A model generated the notes under the pieces. The model had not been told where the DNA came from and ran no database searches. It worked only from the letters and a program-made list of their open reading frames with translations. From positions 1-61,872 of the forward strand of contig CANMIH010000019.1 of assembly GCA_947497905.1 (NCBI GenBank): DNA of 61,872 nt, read 5' to 3'. The stretch comes from an uncultured Pelagimonas sp. GTDB lineage: Bacteria > Pseudomonadota > Alphaproteobacteria > Rhodobacterales > Rhodobacteraceae. Of this stretch, positions 16,882 to 25,341 are shown in pieces. The position numbers were made by a program, and so were the translations under genes. Within the stretch, counting starts at the first letter, position 1, and every line of letters begins with the position of its first letter.

Positions 16882-19323
16882 TTGACGGTTAACCGACTTT
16901 CTGAACGCGCGGTGCTTTCTGCGATCAACGACATGTCCGTCCGTTTGATGACGCTGACGGACCGGGACGAGCTATTTTGGTATGTCTCCCGTGATGTTGT
17001 CGGTCGCATGGGATTTGTCGATTGTATCATCTATTTGGCTGACCGCAGATCGCGCACTTTGCGGCAGGTTTCGGCTATGGGGCAGAAAAACCCCACAGCC
17101 CAGGATATCGTAAACGCTCTGGTTATTCCCTTTTCAGCAGGCATCACCGGCCACGTCGCGAGCACTGGCCAGCCGCTTTTGGTCGATGATGTCAGAGACG
17201 ATCCCCGTTTTATCGAGGACACGGTTCCTGCCTTATCAGAACTCTGCGTACCGTTCTTCAGCGACGGGGAAGTCGCTGGGGTTATCGATTGTGAACATCC
17301 CGAAGTGGGGGCGTTCACCACCTTCCATTTGGAGGTTTTGACAACGGTTGCCGCGATGATTGGGGCGCGGCTGGCCTCGCTTAAGGAAACCGAGGAGGTG
17401 GTCCAGCGCAATTCGAGACTTGCTGACAACGAGATGCGATTGGCGCTTGCCCTGCAGGGGGCGAATGATGGGTTGTTTGATTGGGACCTGAAAACCGGGT
17501 CGATTTACTATTCGCCACGTTGGCTCGATATGCTGGGGTATGCCCCAGGTGACCTTCCCGCCGATTATACAACATTCGAAGAACGGTTGCACCCAGATGA
17601 CCGTCTGCGCATCACCACCCATCCTCCGACAATGAACGCGCTTGGTCGTGAATGCATCGAGTCCGAGTTTCGTATGAAACACCGAGACGGACACTGGGTG
17701 CATATCCTATCACGCGCTTTCATGGTGCGGGATAACACCGGTGAGATGGTTCGTCTTGTTGGCACACATGTTGACATGACAGAACGGCACCGTGCCGAGC
17801 AATCGCTTAAATCGACCGCCCATTTGATGAATGAGGCCCTGCGGGTGGCACGTATGGCGGCGTGGCATTCTACACCAGATGGTCGTCTAATCTGGTCGCC
17901 TGAAGTCTATGATCTGTTGAAAATGCGACAGGGGGATTTTGACGGAACCATCGAAAATTTCCTTGAGTTTGTGCACGACAGTGACCGGGAGCGCGTGATG
18001 CAGGAGGCGGCGCGTGCCTGGAAGGAGCTGTCACGTTACGAGGTGATCTATCGCCTTTATGATGGCGAGGGAAATCTGATCTCGCTGCGTGAAACCGCTG
18101 AGGTTGTTCGTGATGCGAAGGGCAGACCCGTGAGAATGAGCGGGGCGTTCCAAGACATCACCGAGCAGGTCGAGATGCAAAGCAAGTTTAATCAGGCGCA
18201 AAAAATGGAGGCGATCGGTCAGCTGACCGGTGGTGTTGCGCATGATTTCAATAACCTTCTGGCTGTGATCCAGGGTTGCGCTGAGCTAATGCAGATGTCG
18301 ACGCAGTATGAAGAAGAACTGATCGATCGTATCGTAACAGCCAGTCGCCGAGGGGCGGATCTGACTCATCGTTTGCTGGCCTTTGCTCGACAACAGCCTT
18401 TGGCCCCAAAAACCATCGATGTACATCAGATGTGTCTGGGCATGCGCCAAATGCTGCGGCGGACTTTTGTTGAAACCATTGAGTTTAAGGTGACCACCGA
18501 ACCGGGATTATGGCCGGCCTGTGCGGATCAAAGTCAGGTGGAAGATGCCCTGCTGAACCTCGCGATCAATGCCCGTGATGCTATGCCGGATGGCGGCAGG
18601 CTAGAAATCAATAGCCGCAATGTCTGTGTGACACAGGACATGGCGGATCAAACGCGCGATGCACAGGCGGGAGACTATGTGTGCATCACCGTCACGGACA
18701 CAGGGTTCGGCATGTCCGAGCAGGTTCAAAAACACGCGTTCGAACCTTTTTTCTCAACAAAGGAGGTGGGCAAAGGCTCGGGATTGGGGCTGTCTATGGT
18801 TTATGGGTTTGCGACTCAATCTGGCGGGCATGTCACGCTGCGTAGCGGTAAGGGCGAGGGGACATCGGTTAGTATTTATCTGCCGCGCGATACCACACGC
18901 CAATCTGAACCTGAGGAGAAGATCAAGCGACATCAGCCCGAAGGGCGGGGCGAAACGGTGCTGGTGATCGAAGATGACCCGCTGGTGCGCCAGTTGGCCA
19001 TACGGATGATCAAACGGTTGGGTTATGAAGTGGTCGCCGCTGAAGATGCCTTGTCGGCCCGGGCCTTAGTCGAAGGCGGTCAGCGGTTCGATGTGTTGCT
19101 ATCTGATGTGGTTCTGCCGGGGGGCGTAAGTGGACCGGAGCTGGCCAGAGAGATCAAGCAGCAGCAACCAAAAATCAAAATTGTGTTTATGTCCGGATAC
19201 CCGGCTGAGTTCGCTGCGGGGCCGGGCGGGCTGGATCCTGATCAGGTGTTGCTGGGTAAGCCGTTTCGATGGGAGGAGCTTGCTCAGGCGCTGAGAGGGC
19301 CTCAGAAATCTGATAAGGCTTAG
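16882..19323 (+). CDS. Hybrid sensor histidine kinase (GAF-PAS-PAS-HisKA-HATPase-REC)
   Basis: An 813-residue cytoplasmic sensor without membrane segments. A GAF domain (about 15-170) and two PAS domains (about 180-310 and 320-430, the first with the PAC-like FRMKHRDGHWVHILSRAF) precede the kinase. The kinase has phospho-acceptor His454 in VAHDFNNLLAVIQG and ATPase motifs NLAINARDAMPDGG and GSGLGLSMVYGF. A receiver domain begins near 693 with acceptor Asp742 in LLSDVVLPGG. TTG start with GGAG before it. No response regulator or phosphotransfer gene is adjacent, so its output is unknown. Confidence 0.93.
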   Translation: MTVNRLSERAVLSAINDMSVRLMTLTDRDELFWYVSRDVVGRMGFVDCIIYLADRRSRTLRQVSAMGQKNPTAQDIVNALVIPFSAGITGHVASTGQPLLVDDVRDDPRFIEDTVPALSELCVPFFSDGEVAGVIDCEHPEVGAFTTFHLEVLTTVAAMIGARLASLKETEEVVQRNSRLADNEMRLALALQGANDGLFDWDLKTGSIYYSPRWLDMLGYAPGDLPADYTTFEERLHPDDRLRITTHPPTMNALGRECIESEFRMKHRDGHWVHILSRAFMVRDNTGEMVRLVGTHVDMTERHRAEQSLKSTAHLMNEALRVARMAAWHSTPDGRLIWSPEVYDLLKMRQGDFDGTIENFLEFVHDSDRERVMQEAARAWKELSRYEVIYRLYDGEGNLISLRETAEVVRDAKGRPVRMSGAFQDITEQVEMQSKFNQAQKMEAIGQLTGGVAHDFNNLLAVIQGCAELMQMSTQYEEELIDRIVTASRRGADLTHRLLAFARQQPLAPKTIDVHQMCLGMRQMLRRTFVETIEFKVTTEPGLWPACADQSQVEDALLNLAINARDAMPDGGRLEINSRNVCVTQDMADQTRDAQAGDYVCITVTDTGFGMSEQVQKHAFEPFFSTKEVGKGSGLGLSMVYGFATQSGGHVTLRSGKGEGTSVSIYLPRDTTRQSEPEEKIKRHQPEGRGETVLVIEDDPLVRQLAIRMIKRLGYEVVAAEDALSARALVEGGQRFDVLLSDVVLPGGVSGPELAREIKQQQPKIKIVFMSGYPAEFAAGPGGLDPDQVLLGKPFRWEELAQALRGPQKSDKA

Positions 19324-19401
19324 TCTGGAAGCGATGGTTGGCAATCGACAATGCCCTCCATGGCAGCTAAGGACGGTCAACTCGGGGGGAGACGCAGAGC
19401 C

Positions 19402-20409
19402 ATGACGCAGTCTGAATTTGTGCAAAAAGGGGCGGTGGCGCATCTGGAAACCGCCTGGGCGGAACCCCAAACCTTCTATTTTGTTCTGTTGCCCAAGGTC
19501 ACAATGCTGGCGGTGAACGCGGCTATCGAAGTGTTGCGCATTGCAAATCAACTGACCGGGAAAGAACTGTACCGCTGGTACACCGCCACACCTGATGGCA
19601 ACGCCGTTCAAGGGTCTAACTTGATGCGACTGGCCCCCGATCTCGCTTTGGCCGATGTTCCAGAAACTGGGACCGCGTTTATCTGCGCGGGTGTTGAACC
19701 CGAAACCACATTGGACCCAGCGATCACTGGCTGGATCCGACGCCGCAAAGCGCATGGCGGTGCATTGGGTGGCCTGTGTACCGGTGCGTTTTCCTTGGCC
19801 AAAGCCGGGGTGCTGGATGGACGGCGTTTCACCCTGCATTGGGAAAATCAGGCTGTGTTTTCCGAGCTGTTCCCAGATCTCCAGCCTTCTGACTGTCTTG
19901 TTGAACGCGACGGAGGATTGGACACATGCGGTGGCGGAACAGCGGCTCTGGATTTGATGCTGGCACTGGTGGCCGAGCGCAATGGGGATGAACTGGCGGG
20001 GCATGTCGCGGATATGTGTCTGCACAAGCGTCCCACTGATCTGGCCACGCGGCAAAGATCGTCGGCATCGGCCACATTGGGCAATCGCAACACCAAGCTG
20101 CAGGCGGCGATCGCTTTGATGGAGGCGAACATCGAAGCGCCTCTTGAATTGGATGAAATTGCAGATCAGGCAGGATTGTCGCGTCGGCACATGGAGCGTC
20201 TGTTTGCGGAATACGCGCAGCGAACGCCCTCAGCCTATTATTCAGAGATCCGATTGCAGCGGGCTTATGCGCTTTTGTCGGGTACGAACATGACCGCGAC
20301 CGAGGTGTGTTTCGCCACTGGGTTCAACAATAGCAACACCTTCTCCAAGCGGTTTCGTGGGCGATACGGCGTAGCCCCGCATATCTTCCGCCGCAGCTGG
20401 CAACGCTAG
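19402..20409 (+). CDS. GlxA-family AraC regulator with DJ-1/PfpI domain
   Basis: A 335-residue regulator. The N-terminal DJ-1/PfpI amidotransferase-like domain (about 20-200) has GGLCTGAFSLAKAGVLDG with the nucleophile-elbow Cys and LDTCGGGTAALDLML. The C-terminal AraC double helix-turn-helix (about 235-335) has LDEIADQAGLSRRHMERLF and ATEVCFATGFNNSNTFSKRF. Relatives control glycine betaine, carnitine or arginine catabolism; the target here is unknown. I chose the ATG behind GGGGGAGA rather than one 17 codons upstream. Confidence 0.92.
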   Translation: MTQSEFVQKGAVAHLETAWAEPQTFYFVLLPKVTMLAVNAAIEVLRIANQLTGKELYRWYTATPDGNAVQGSNLMRLAPDLALADVPETGTAFICAGVEPETTLDPAITGWIRRRKAHGGALGGLCTGAFSLAKAGVLDGRRFTLHWENQAVFSELFPDLQPSDCLVERDGGLDTCGGGTAALDLMLALVAERNGDELAGHVADMCLHKRPTDLATRQRSSASATLGNRNTKLQAAIALMEANIEAPLELDEIADQAGLSRRHMERLFAEYAQRTPSAYYSEIRLQRAYALLSGTNMTATEVCFATGFNNSNTFSKRFRGRYGVAPHIFRRSWQR

Positions 20410-20440
20410 ACTGTCGTGATCTTAGGCCTCAAGGTGCCAA

Positions 20441-20920
20441 CTAAATTTGTTCTTCCAGCCGTCGGGCTCGGTCTTCGAGACGGTCAAAGGCTTCAAAGAG
20501 CGCATCTTGCTCAGCATCGGTCAGGCAGTTCATCAAATAGTCTTGCCGCTGACGCATCAGTGGACTGAGCTCTTGGAACAAAGCGCGGCCGCGATCAGTT
20601 TTCGCCAGCGTCCTTTGGTTTGACGCGTCGAGGTGGCTGGTGATCAGCCCGCGTTCCACCATCTTTTTGATGTTCCGGCTCAGCTGGCTTTTGTCCACGT
20701 CTGTCAGCCGGATGATCTCCGCAGCGGGGACTTCACCGCGGGTGGCCAGGGCTGCAAGAACCCGCCATTCGGCCAGCGAAATACCGGCCCGCTCCTTAAG
20801 AATGCGGATCGCCTGAGCATTCAGCAGTGCGTGGAGGCGGGCCAATCGATAGGTGAACATGCGATCAAGTGGGACATCATAGGCTTCGACAGTCGCCTGT
20901 GTCGGATCAGTGTCTTGCAT
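20441..20920 (-). CDS. MarR-family transcriptional regulator
   Basis: A 159-residue winged-helix protein with SLAEWRVLAALATRGEVPAAEIIRLTDVDKSQLSRNIKKMVERGLI as recognition region (about 48-95) and DRGRALFQELSPLM in the wing/dimer part. Such proteins usually repress efflux, oxidative-stress or catabolic genes in response to small ligands or oxidation. It has no internal Cys near the DNA-binding part. No divergent partner is obvious. It converges on the GlxA-type gene with a 31-base gap. Confidence 0.92.
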   Translation of the reverse strand: MQDTDPTQATVEAYDVPLDRMFTYRLARLHALLNAQAIRILKERAGISLAEWRVLAALATRGEVPAAEIIRLTDVDKSQLSRNIKKMVERGLITSHLDASNQRTLAKTDRGRALFQELSPLMRQRQDYLMNCLTDAEQDALFEAFDRLEDRARRLEEQI

Positions 20921-21054
20921 GTGTGTTCCGCCGTCAGACCAAGGTGAAGGTGATATAGCACTGCAATGGAAAGCGTCACCCCATGTATCGGTGCCGATTA
21001 TGCGACCGGCACGACATTGTTAAGCGATGTTGCAGTTGGGGGCAGCGCGAGACC

Positions 21055-21522
21055 CTATTGATACTTTGCAGCGGTGATAAACTCGCCAAAGGCCTCGCAC
21101 CAGATGACGACTGTGGTGAAGGCGGCAATATCGATGCCTGTCGGCACGTCCAAAATCAGACCGTCGAAGGTTTTCACGTCTCCAACCCGCACCGACTGAG
21201 CCTTGATGGCCTCGAAGCTGGCTTCATTGTCAACGAACTCTGGTGCCAGATACAGTTTGTAGTCGGGACCGGGGGCGAGCCGACCCATGTGAACAATCTG
21301 TTCAGCCCCAAGCGCGACGGTGCCTTCACCCCAGTGGAGAAAGTCGCTGCCTTTCAGGTCGCGCGTGAACTCTGCGGTGTATTGCGCCGATTTGGCTTGT
21401 TCCTGCAACACCGCCATGTCCGGGCCTTTGGGAGCGGTTAGGATTGGCAGAAAGTACACCCCAAGCGCAAATCCGATGGCCAAGGCGCCAGCATGGGTGA
21501 TCAACAAAAGCAACTTTCTCAT
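21055..21522 (-). CDS. Membrane-anchored DM13 domain protein
   Basis: 155 residues with an N-terminal membrane anchor (about 3-25, ALAIGFALGVYFLPIL) and an exported DM13 domain: GEGTVALGAEQIVHMGRL, PDYKLYLAPEF and the closing TTVVIWCEAFGEFITAAKY with its conserved Cys. DM13 is a small beta domain proposed to work in extracytoplasmic redox or electron transfer. AAAGGAAA precedes the ATG at 21522, so a start ten codons earlier is unlikely. It is divergent from the oxygenase gene. Confidence 0.85.
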   Translation of the reverse strand: MRKLLLLITHAGALAIGFALGVYFLPILTAPKGPDMAVLQEQAKSAQYTAEFTRDLKGSDFLHWGEGTVALGAEQIVHMGRLAPGPDYKLYLAPEFVDNEASFEAIKAQSVRVGDVKTFDGLILDVPTGIDIAAFTTVVIWCEAFGEFITAAKYQ

Positions 21523-21623
21523 AATGACTTTCCTTTGATACATATCAGACACGCGCCTCCCGGAACCGGGTAGGAGGGCGTTCTATGTTTCCCTCTGTCA
21601 CAGCTTGAGCTAAAGGCATCGAC

Positions 21624-22244
21624 ATGTCCAAAATCAAATCGCTTTTTGCGACCCGCCTCTATCACGCCCATCTGTCCGAACATGGTCCGACCATTGATAC
21701 GGACGAACTCTTGGCATCCTGTTACTCCATCGCCGAAGATGATGAAGCAGGGCAGGAATGGTGTGAAACCGAAGGTTATCCGGGATATACGTCCTATGCG
21801 TCGTTGACGGATTTGCCCTGGCGCTTCCCGATCTTCAAAGATCTGGTTGATGCACTCGACAAACATGTCGCGGCCTTTGTGGAAGAACTTGATTTTGATC
21901 TTGGTGGCAAAGAGCTCAAGCTTGAGGACATCTGGATCAATATCCTGCCCGAAGGTGGCACACACTCAAGCCATATCCACCCGCATTCGGTGATTTCAGG
22001 AACCACCTATGTGGCTGTGCCAGATGGTGCGGGTGCGCTGAAACTGGAAGATCCGCGTCTGCCGATGATGATGACGGCTCCACCGCGCAAGAAATCGGTG
22101 CGCGAGGATCTGGCCGCGTTCCACTATGTCCGACCAGAAGTGGGAGATGTGGCGCTTTGGGAAAGCTGGCTGCGCCATGAGGTGCCGATGAACATGTCCG
22201 AAGATGATCGTCTGTCGGTCAGCTTCAATTACGCATGGGCGTGA
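21624..22244 (+). CDS. 2OG-Fe(II) oxygenase-like protein (TIGR02466 type)
   Basis: A 206-residue protein of the putative 2-oxoglutarate/iron dioxygenase family. The likely iron ligands sit in SSHIHPHSVISGTTYV and LRHEVPMN, and the 2OG-binding Arg in DRLSVSFNY. The N-terminal part (FATRLYHAHL, WCETEGYPGYTSYASLTDLP) is typical of this uncharacterised family, often found in marine bacteria. Its substrate is unknown. The 3' end overlaps the converging small secreted-protein gene by 20 bases. Confidence 0.88.
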   Translation: MSKIKSLFATRLYHAHLSEHGPTIDTDELLASCYSIAEDDEAGQEWCETEGYPGYTSYASLTDLPWRFPIFKDLVDALDKHVAAFVEELDFDLGGKELKLEDIWINILPEGGTHSSHIHPHSVISGTTYVAVPDGAGALKLEDPRLPMMMTAPPRKKSVREDLAAFHYVRPEVGDVALWESWLRHEVPMNMSEDDRLSVSFNYAWA

Positions 22245-22485
22245 TGGGAGACGGCAGACTGGCGTGAAGGCATCCCTCTGAGACTTTGCGCCAGGTCAGC
22301 AGGTTAAGAGAAACGGAGCACCGGGCGGTAAACTCTTCGCCGCCCACCCGCAGGCACGCATATTGCCCCAGCGGAACCTTTTCTCCATCGCGGTTGATGC
22401 AGGAACAGGGTCTCTGAGGGTCGGTGGATTGGGGCAGGGCAGGGCCTGCGCAGATCAAGAATACTCCGACAACCAAATAACGCAT
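22225..22485 (-). CDS. Small secreted cysteine-rich protein
   Basis: 86 residues with a clear signal peptide (MRYLVVGVFLICAGPALPQS). The mature chain has five Cys (CSC, YAC, ARC, EGC). I do not recognise a named domain, but the block QYACLRVGGEEFTARCSVS and the terminal Cys look like a small disulfide-stabilised periplasmic protein. It is convergent with, and overlaps by 20 bases, the oxygenase gene. The signal peptide, length and Cys pattern argue for a real gene. Confidence 0.7.
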   Translation of the reverse strand: MRYLVVGVFLICAGPALPQSTDPQRPCSCINRDGEKVPLGQYACLRVGGEEFTARCSVSLNLLTWRKVSEGCLHASLPSPITPMRN

Positions 22486-22603
22486 GACCCAACTATACCA
22501 TGACCGGGTGTTTTTCCCAAATCACGCCTGTGGCAAACGCTTTGGTAAGGGTGGTCCGTTAAAGCTTTAATCTGATTGCTTTCAATATCTGGTCCGGCTT
22601 TTC

Positions 22604-22996
22604 GTGTTGCGCAAAACCCTGTCTCTCCTGCTGCCTGCTTTGATCCCGTCCTGGCGATTTTTCAAAACGGTGGCCCCGTCGCCTCGTGTCGAGTTTCAGC
22701 TTGAGGGCGAGGACACTTGGCAGGAAAGCCACCCTTTGCCTCAGCGACTTGGTCTGCGCGATTATCTGCGGCGGTTGGTTTTTAGCCCGGATCGGAACAC
22801 CCAGCTTTATATGGTGTCTTTGTCCGAGAGACTTGTGGAGCGTGAAACAGACCACTCCAAAGCGGAACTGCATCGTTTGATCCGTGGCGCCCTGCCAGAA
22901 CCCAGCGGCGCGCTGAGATTTCGTTTGGTGTTTGTCAGTCGCGAAGGCGGGGCGCTCGTTCATTACGTCGAATACGAAAGCGGGTGGTTGGTATGA
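22604..22996 (+). CDS. Conserved-looking soluble partner of the HTTM protein
   Basis: 130 residues, GTG start, no clear membrane segment. The N-terminal motif PSWRFFKTVAPSPRVEF and the basic centre (RLGLRDYLRRLVFSP) recall small proteins encoded beside HTTM (vitamin-K-carboxylase-like) genes in other bacteria; I know no assigned function. The stop overlaps the start of the next gene by four bases (ATGA), so the two are translationally coupled and probably work together. The ribosome binding site is weak, so the exact start is uncertain. Confidence 0.7.
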   Translation: MLRKTLSLLLPALIPSWRFFKTVAPSPRVEFQLEGEDTWQESHPLPQRLGLRDYLRRLVFSPDRNTQLYMVSLSERLVERETDHSKAELHRLIRGALPEPSGALRFRLVFVSREGGALVHYVEYESGWLV

Positions 22997-23685
22997 CGCT
23001 TTCGGAAACGGTCCAGATCACCCAGTATTTGTTGGCGGGCGCAATTGCGGTGCAATCGATAGAATTCCTTGTGCAGTCCCGGGACAGGTGGCTGGCATTG
23101 CGGCTGATCTTGTGCCTGATGCTTTTGTACCCACCGGCTGCTTCGGTAGCCGTTTGGGGGCTGTGGCTTTTCTCGCTCGCGCAACTGCACAGATTTGACG
23201 GACCGTATAACGGCGGATCAGATAAGATGACGCTGCTTATCCTGACCTGTCTCGGGCTTTATCACCTCGCACCAACTGATTACTGGCGGGAACTGGCGGT
23301 GTCTTACCTCGCGGTCCAGCTTGTGCTGTCGTATTTCGTTTCGGGCTACATCAAGATAATCAACGCAGACTGGCGCGCGGGGCGTGCTCTGTGTGACGTG
23401 TTTCGGTTCTCGGCCTATCCGGTCGCGGAGAGCCTTCGGGATTGGGCGAATTTCCCGAGGCTGCTTTGCGCAATGTCCTGGGGGGTTATGGGGTTTGAGG
23501 TTTTGATGCCTCTCGCTCTTCTTAATCCTCTGACCTTGAAATTTGGGCTATGTATTGCCGGGCTCTTTCACCTGATGAATGCGCTATTGTTTGGCTTGAA
23601 TAGGTTTTTCTGGATTTGGATATGTGCCTATCCAGCGCTGATCTGGTTCCAAGCTGCTGTGGTGCATCCGTTGGTCGGTCTCTGA
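22993..23685 (+). CDS. HTTM-like multi-pass membrane protein
   Basis: 230 residues with about six hydrophobic segments. The motif SYFVSGYIKIINADWRAGRAL matches the Y-X3-G-X2-K-X4-W-X2-G-X-A-L pattern of HTTM domains (horizontally transferred transmembrane, homologous to vitamin-K-dependent gamma-carboxylase). The start MTLSETVQ is fixed by overlap with the upstream gene. The protein is shorter than fused HTTM proteins. Catalytic activity is not known. Behind it, 244 bases hold no gene that I can support. Confidence 0.78.
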   Translation: MTLSETVQITQYLLAGAIAVQSIEFLVQSRDRWLALRLILCLMLLYPPAASVAVWGLWLFSLAQLHRFDGPYNGGSDKMTLLILTCLGLYHLAPTDYWRELAVSYLAVQLVLSYFVSGYIKIINADWRAGRALCDVFRFSAYPVAESLRDWANFPRLLCAMSWGVMGFEVLMPLALLNPLTLKFGLCIAGLFHLMNALLFGLNRFFWIWICAYPALIWFQAAVVHPLVGL

Positions 23686-23929
23686 TCACGCCGCTGAGCC
23701 CGCGCTGGGCTAGACGTTTGCAGTAAAGTGTTGTGCTGAGGTCGTCAGACGACTACGACGCCACTCGGATCTTGCGCATGTTGCTGAGACTATTGGTCAA
23801 ATTGCAGCAGATGACGGCATCTTCCCTTTGCCAATCGGCCGTAAATACGTTCTAACGTTCTAGCCTGGCTTACATTTTAGAGCTTTCGCACCCCTTATGT
23901 ACCTTTAAAATATACGGAGCATTCGCTCG

Positions 23930-24934
23930 ATGGCGTTATTCCCGCATTTTGAACCGCAGATCCCGCTGTTTCGTTCGTGGGATGTCGCCGATTTCGTCGG
24001 GAAGGCCAGCTCTGTTTTATTGCTGATTTTGACGCTGAAGAATTTGGTATTAGGGGAGTTTCTGCTTGCGGGCTTGGTCTTTGTCGTTTTCTCGATGTTT
24101 GTTGTAGACATCTGGTCCTATCGCCGGGGGGCAGGTTTGCCGATCCCGGTGAATGCACTCTTGCTAGCTTTGCTGGGATTGATTTGCGTCTCGGTGCTGT
24201 CCGACGGGCCGAACGGCGCGCTCTGGACGTTTCCTGCAGTATTGGGCGCGTTTATTGCCATACCACTTGAGCAGGCGACACGATTTTCCGTGGTGGCGGG
24301 TCTTGTGGTGACAGCCGTTCTGGAGATCTCTGGCGCGACACTTCTGGGGCTGTGGTTCGCAATGGCCCTGGGCTTTAGCGTATTGTTGATGCGGTTTTCA
24401 GTTGAGCAGGCCGTGACCTTGCAACGAGAGCTTTTGGAAAGCAGCTATCGGGATTCGATGACCGGCTGTCACAATCGGCGCGTGTTGGAGAACATGCTCT
24501 CCATGCCCGAATTGTCGCAACGCCTCTACGGCCTGGTGTTGATTGATGTCGACCATTTCAAAGACATCAATGACAAGTTTGGCCACACTGTTGGGGATCT
24601 TGTGCTGATCCAGGTGGCTCATAAAATTCGCGCCGAAGCGCCCGAAGGCGCCTATGTCCTGAGAACGGGGGGCGATGAATTTCTGGTTCTGGTGCCAGAT
24701 GCGACGGATGACACCCTGCAAGACGTGGCGCAAGGGTTGCTTACCCGAGTGGCTGAAACTGTTCGATGTGGAGAGGATCCCATCACGCTCAGTATCGGAA
24801 CAAACCCGTCCCGGCCATTGTCCGAACTGGATGAGGCATTGGTTGCCGCAGATCGCCGTCTGTTGTTCGCAAAGAAACAGGGTCGAAACCGTATTGGTGA
24901 CGGCCAACTCGACCTTGCCGATGCGAGCAAATAA
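23930..24934 (+). CDS. Membrane-bound GGDEF diguanylate cyclase
   Basis: 334 residues. Five or six membrane helices (about 20-155) form an N-terminal sensor of MASE-like layout. A GGDEF domain (about 170-325) has DSMTGCHNRRVLE, DVDHFKDINDKFGHTVGD and the intact catalytic RTGGDEFLVL near 245-255. The residues before GGDEF do not form the RxxD inhibitory site, so product feedback at that site is not expected. CGGAG precedes the ATG by 10 bases. It is the last gene of the inserted block, just before the rpmC promoter. Confidence 0.93.
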   Translation: MALFPHFEPQIPLFRSWDVADFVGKASSVLLLILTLKNLVLGEFLLAGLVFVVFSMFVVDIWSYRRGAGLPIPVNALLLALLGLICVSVLSDGPNGALWTFPAVLGAFIAIPLEQATRFSVVAGLVVTAVLEISGATLLGLWFAMALGFSVLLMRFSVEQAVTLQRELLESSYRDSMTGCHNRRVLENMLSMPELSQRLYGLVLIDVDHFKDINDKFGHTVGDLVLIQVAHKIRAEAPEGAYVLRTGGDEFLVLVPDATDDTLQDVAQGLLTRVAETVRCGEDPITLSIGTNPSRPLSELDEALVAADRRLLFAKKQGRNRIGDGQLDLADASK

Positions 24935-24962
24935 ATAAGGGCTCCGACGGGTCCGAATCCAC

Positions 24963-24991
24963 TTGCCAGAGCTGACCTTCGGGCGTATAGC
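24963..24991 (+). promoter_or_regulatory. Predicted sigma-70 promoter of the rpmC (spc) segment
   Basis: TTGCCA (24963-24968), a 17-base spacer and TATAGC (24986-24991). It lies directly behind the diguanylate cyclase gene and gives a leader of about 134 bases before rpmC. Nearly identical in layout to the rpsJ promoter. Confidence 0.65.
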
Positions 24992-25060
24992 CACGCTCTA
25001 TGCACGAATAAACGGAATCAGTGCGCCTTGAGCGCGCTGGTAAGTTTTTTGTCTGAAACG

Positions 25061-25111
25061 TCACCAGGCTCAAGAGTCACCCGGACCTAAACGACCGGCG
25101 CTCTCTGGTGA
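25061..25111 (+). promoter_or_regulatory. Structured 5' leader of rpmC
   Basis: TCACCAG (25061-25067) pairs with CTGGTGA (25105-25111). AGAG (25073-25076) pairs with CTCT (25101-25104), and CCGG (25081) pairs with CCGG (25095). Together they make one long bulged hairpin ending 20 bases before the start codon. It may be an autoregulatory leader, for example for a ribosomal protein of this unit. Confidence 0.5.
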
Positions 25112-25131
25112 GAAGAAAAGGAAAAGGCGCA

Positions 25132-25338
25132 ATGAACGCCAATGAACTTAAGGACAAGACCGCGGATGAACTCCGTGATCAGCTTGTTCAGCTGAAAAAA
25201 GAGGCCTTCAACCTCCGTTTCCAGCAAGCTTCGGGTCAGCTCGAAAATACCGCTCGTGTCCGTCAGGTTCGCCGTGACGTGGCCCGTGTGAACACCATTC
25301 TGAACCAGAAGGCCGCTGCTGCGGCACAGGAGGCCTAA
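25132..25338 (+). CDS. rpmC: 50S ribosomal protein L29
   Basis: 68-residue L29 at the tunnel exit: [39 protein letters not shown] with the conserved NLRFQ and the helical [16 protein letters not shown]. An upstream in-frame codon is rejected because GAAAAGG sits before the ATG at 25132. First gene of the second ribosomal block, which has its own promoter because it is cut off from rplP. Confidence 0.97.
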   Translation: MNANELKDKTADELRDQLVQLKKEAFNLRFQQASGQLENTARVRQVRRDVARVNTILNQKAAAAAQEA

Positions 25339-25341
25339 GTT

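Noticed and set aside
23686-23929. Possible remnant ORF (GTG near 23733, about 40 codons) between the HTTM and cyclase genes
   Set aside because: Composition is plausible for an Arg/Leu-rich peptide, but there is no ribosome binding site and no recognisable motif.
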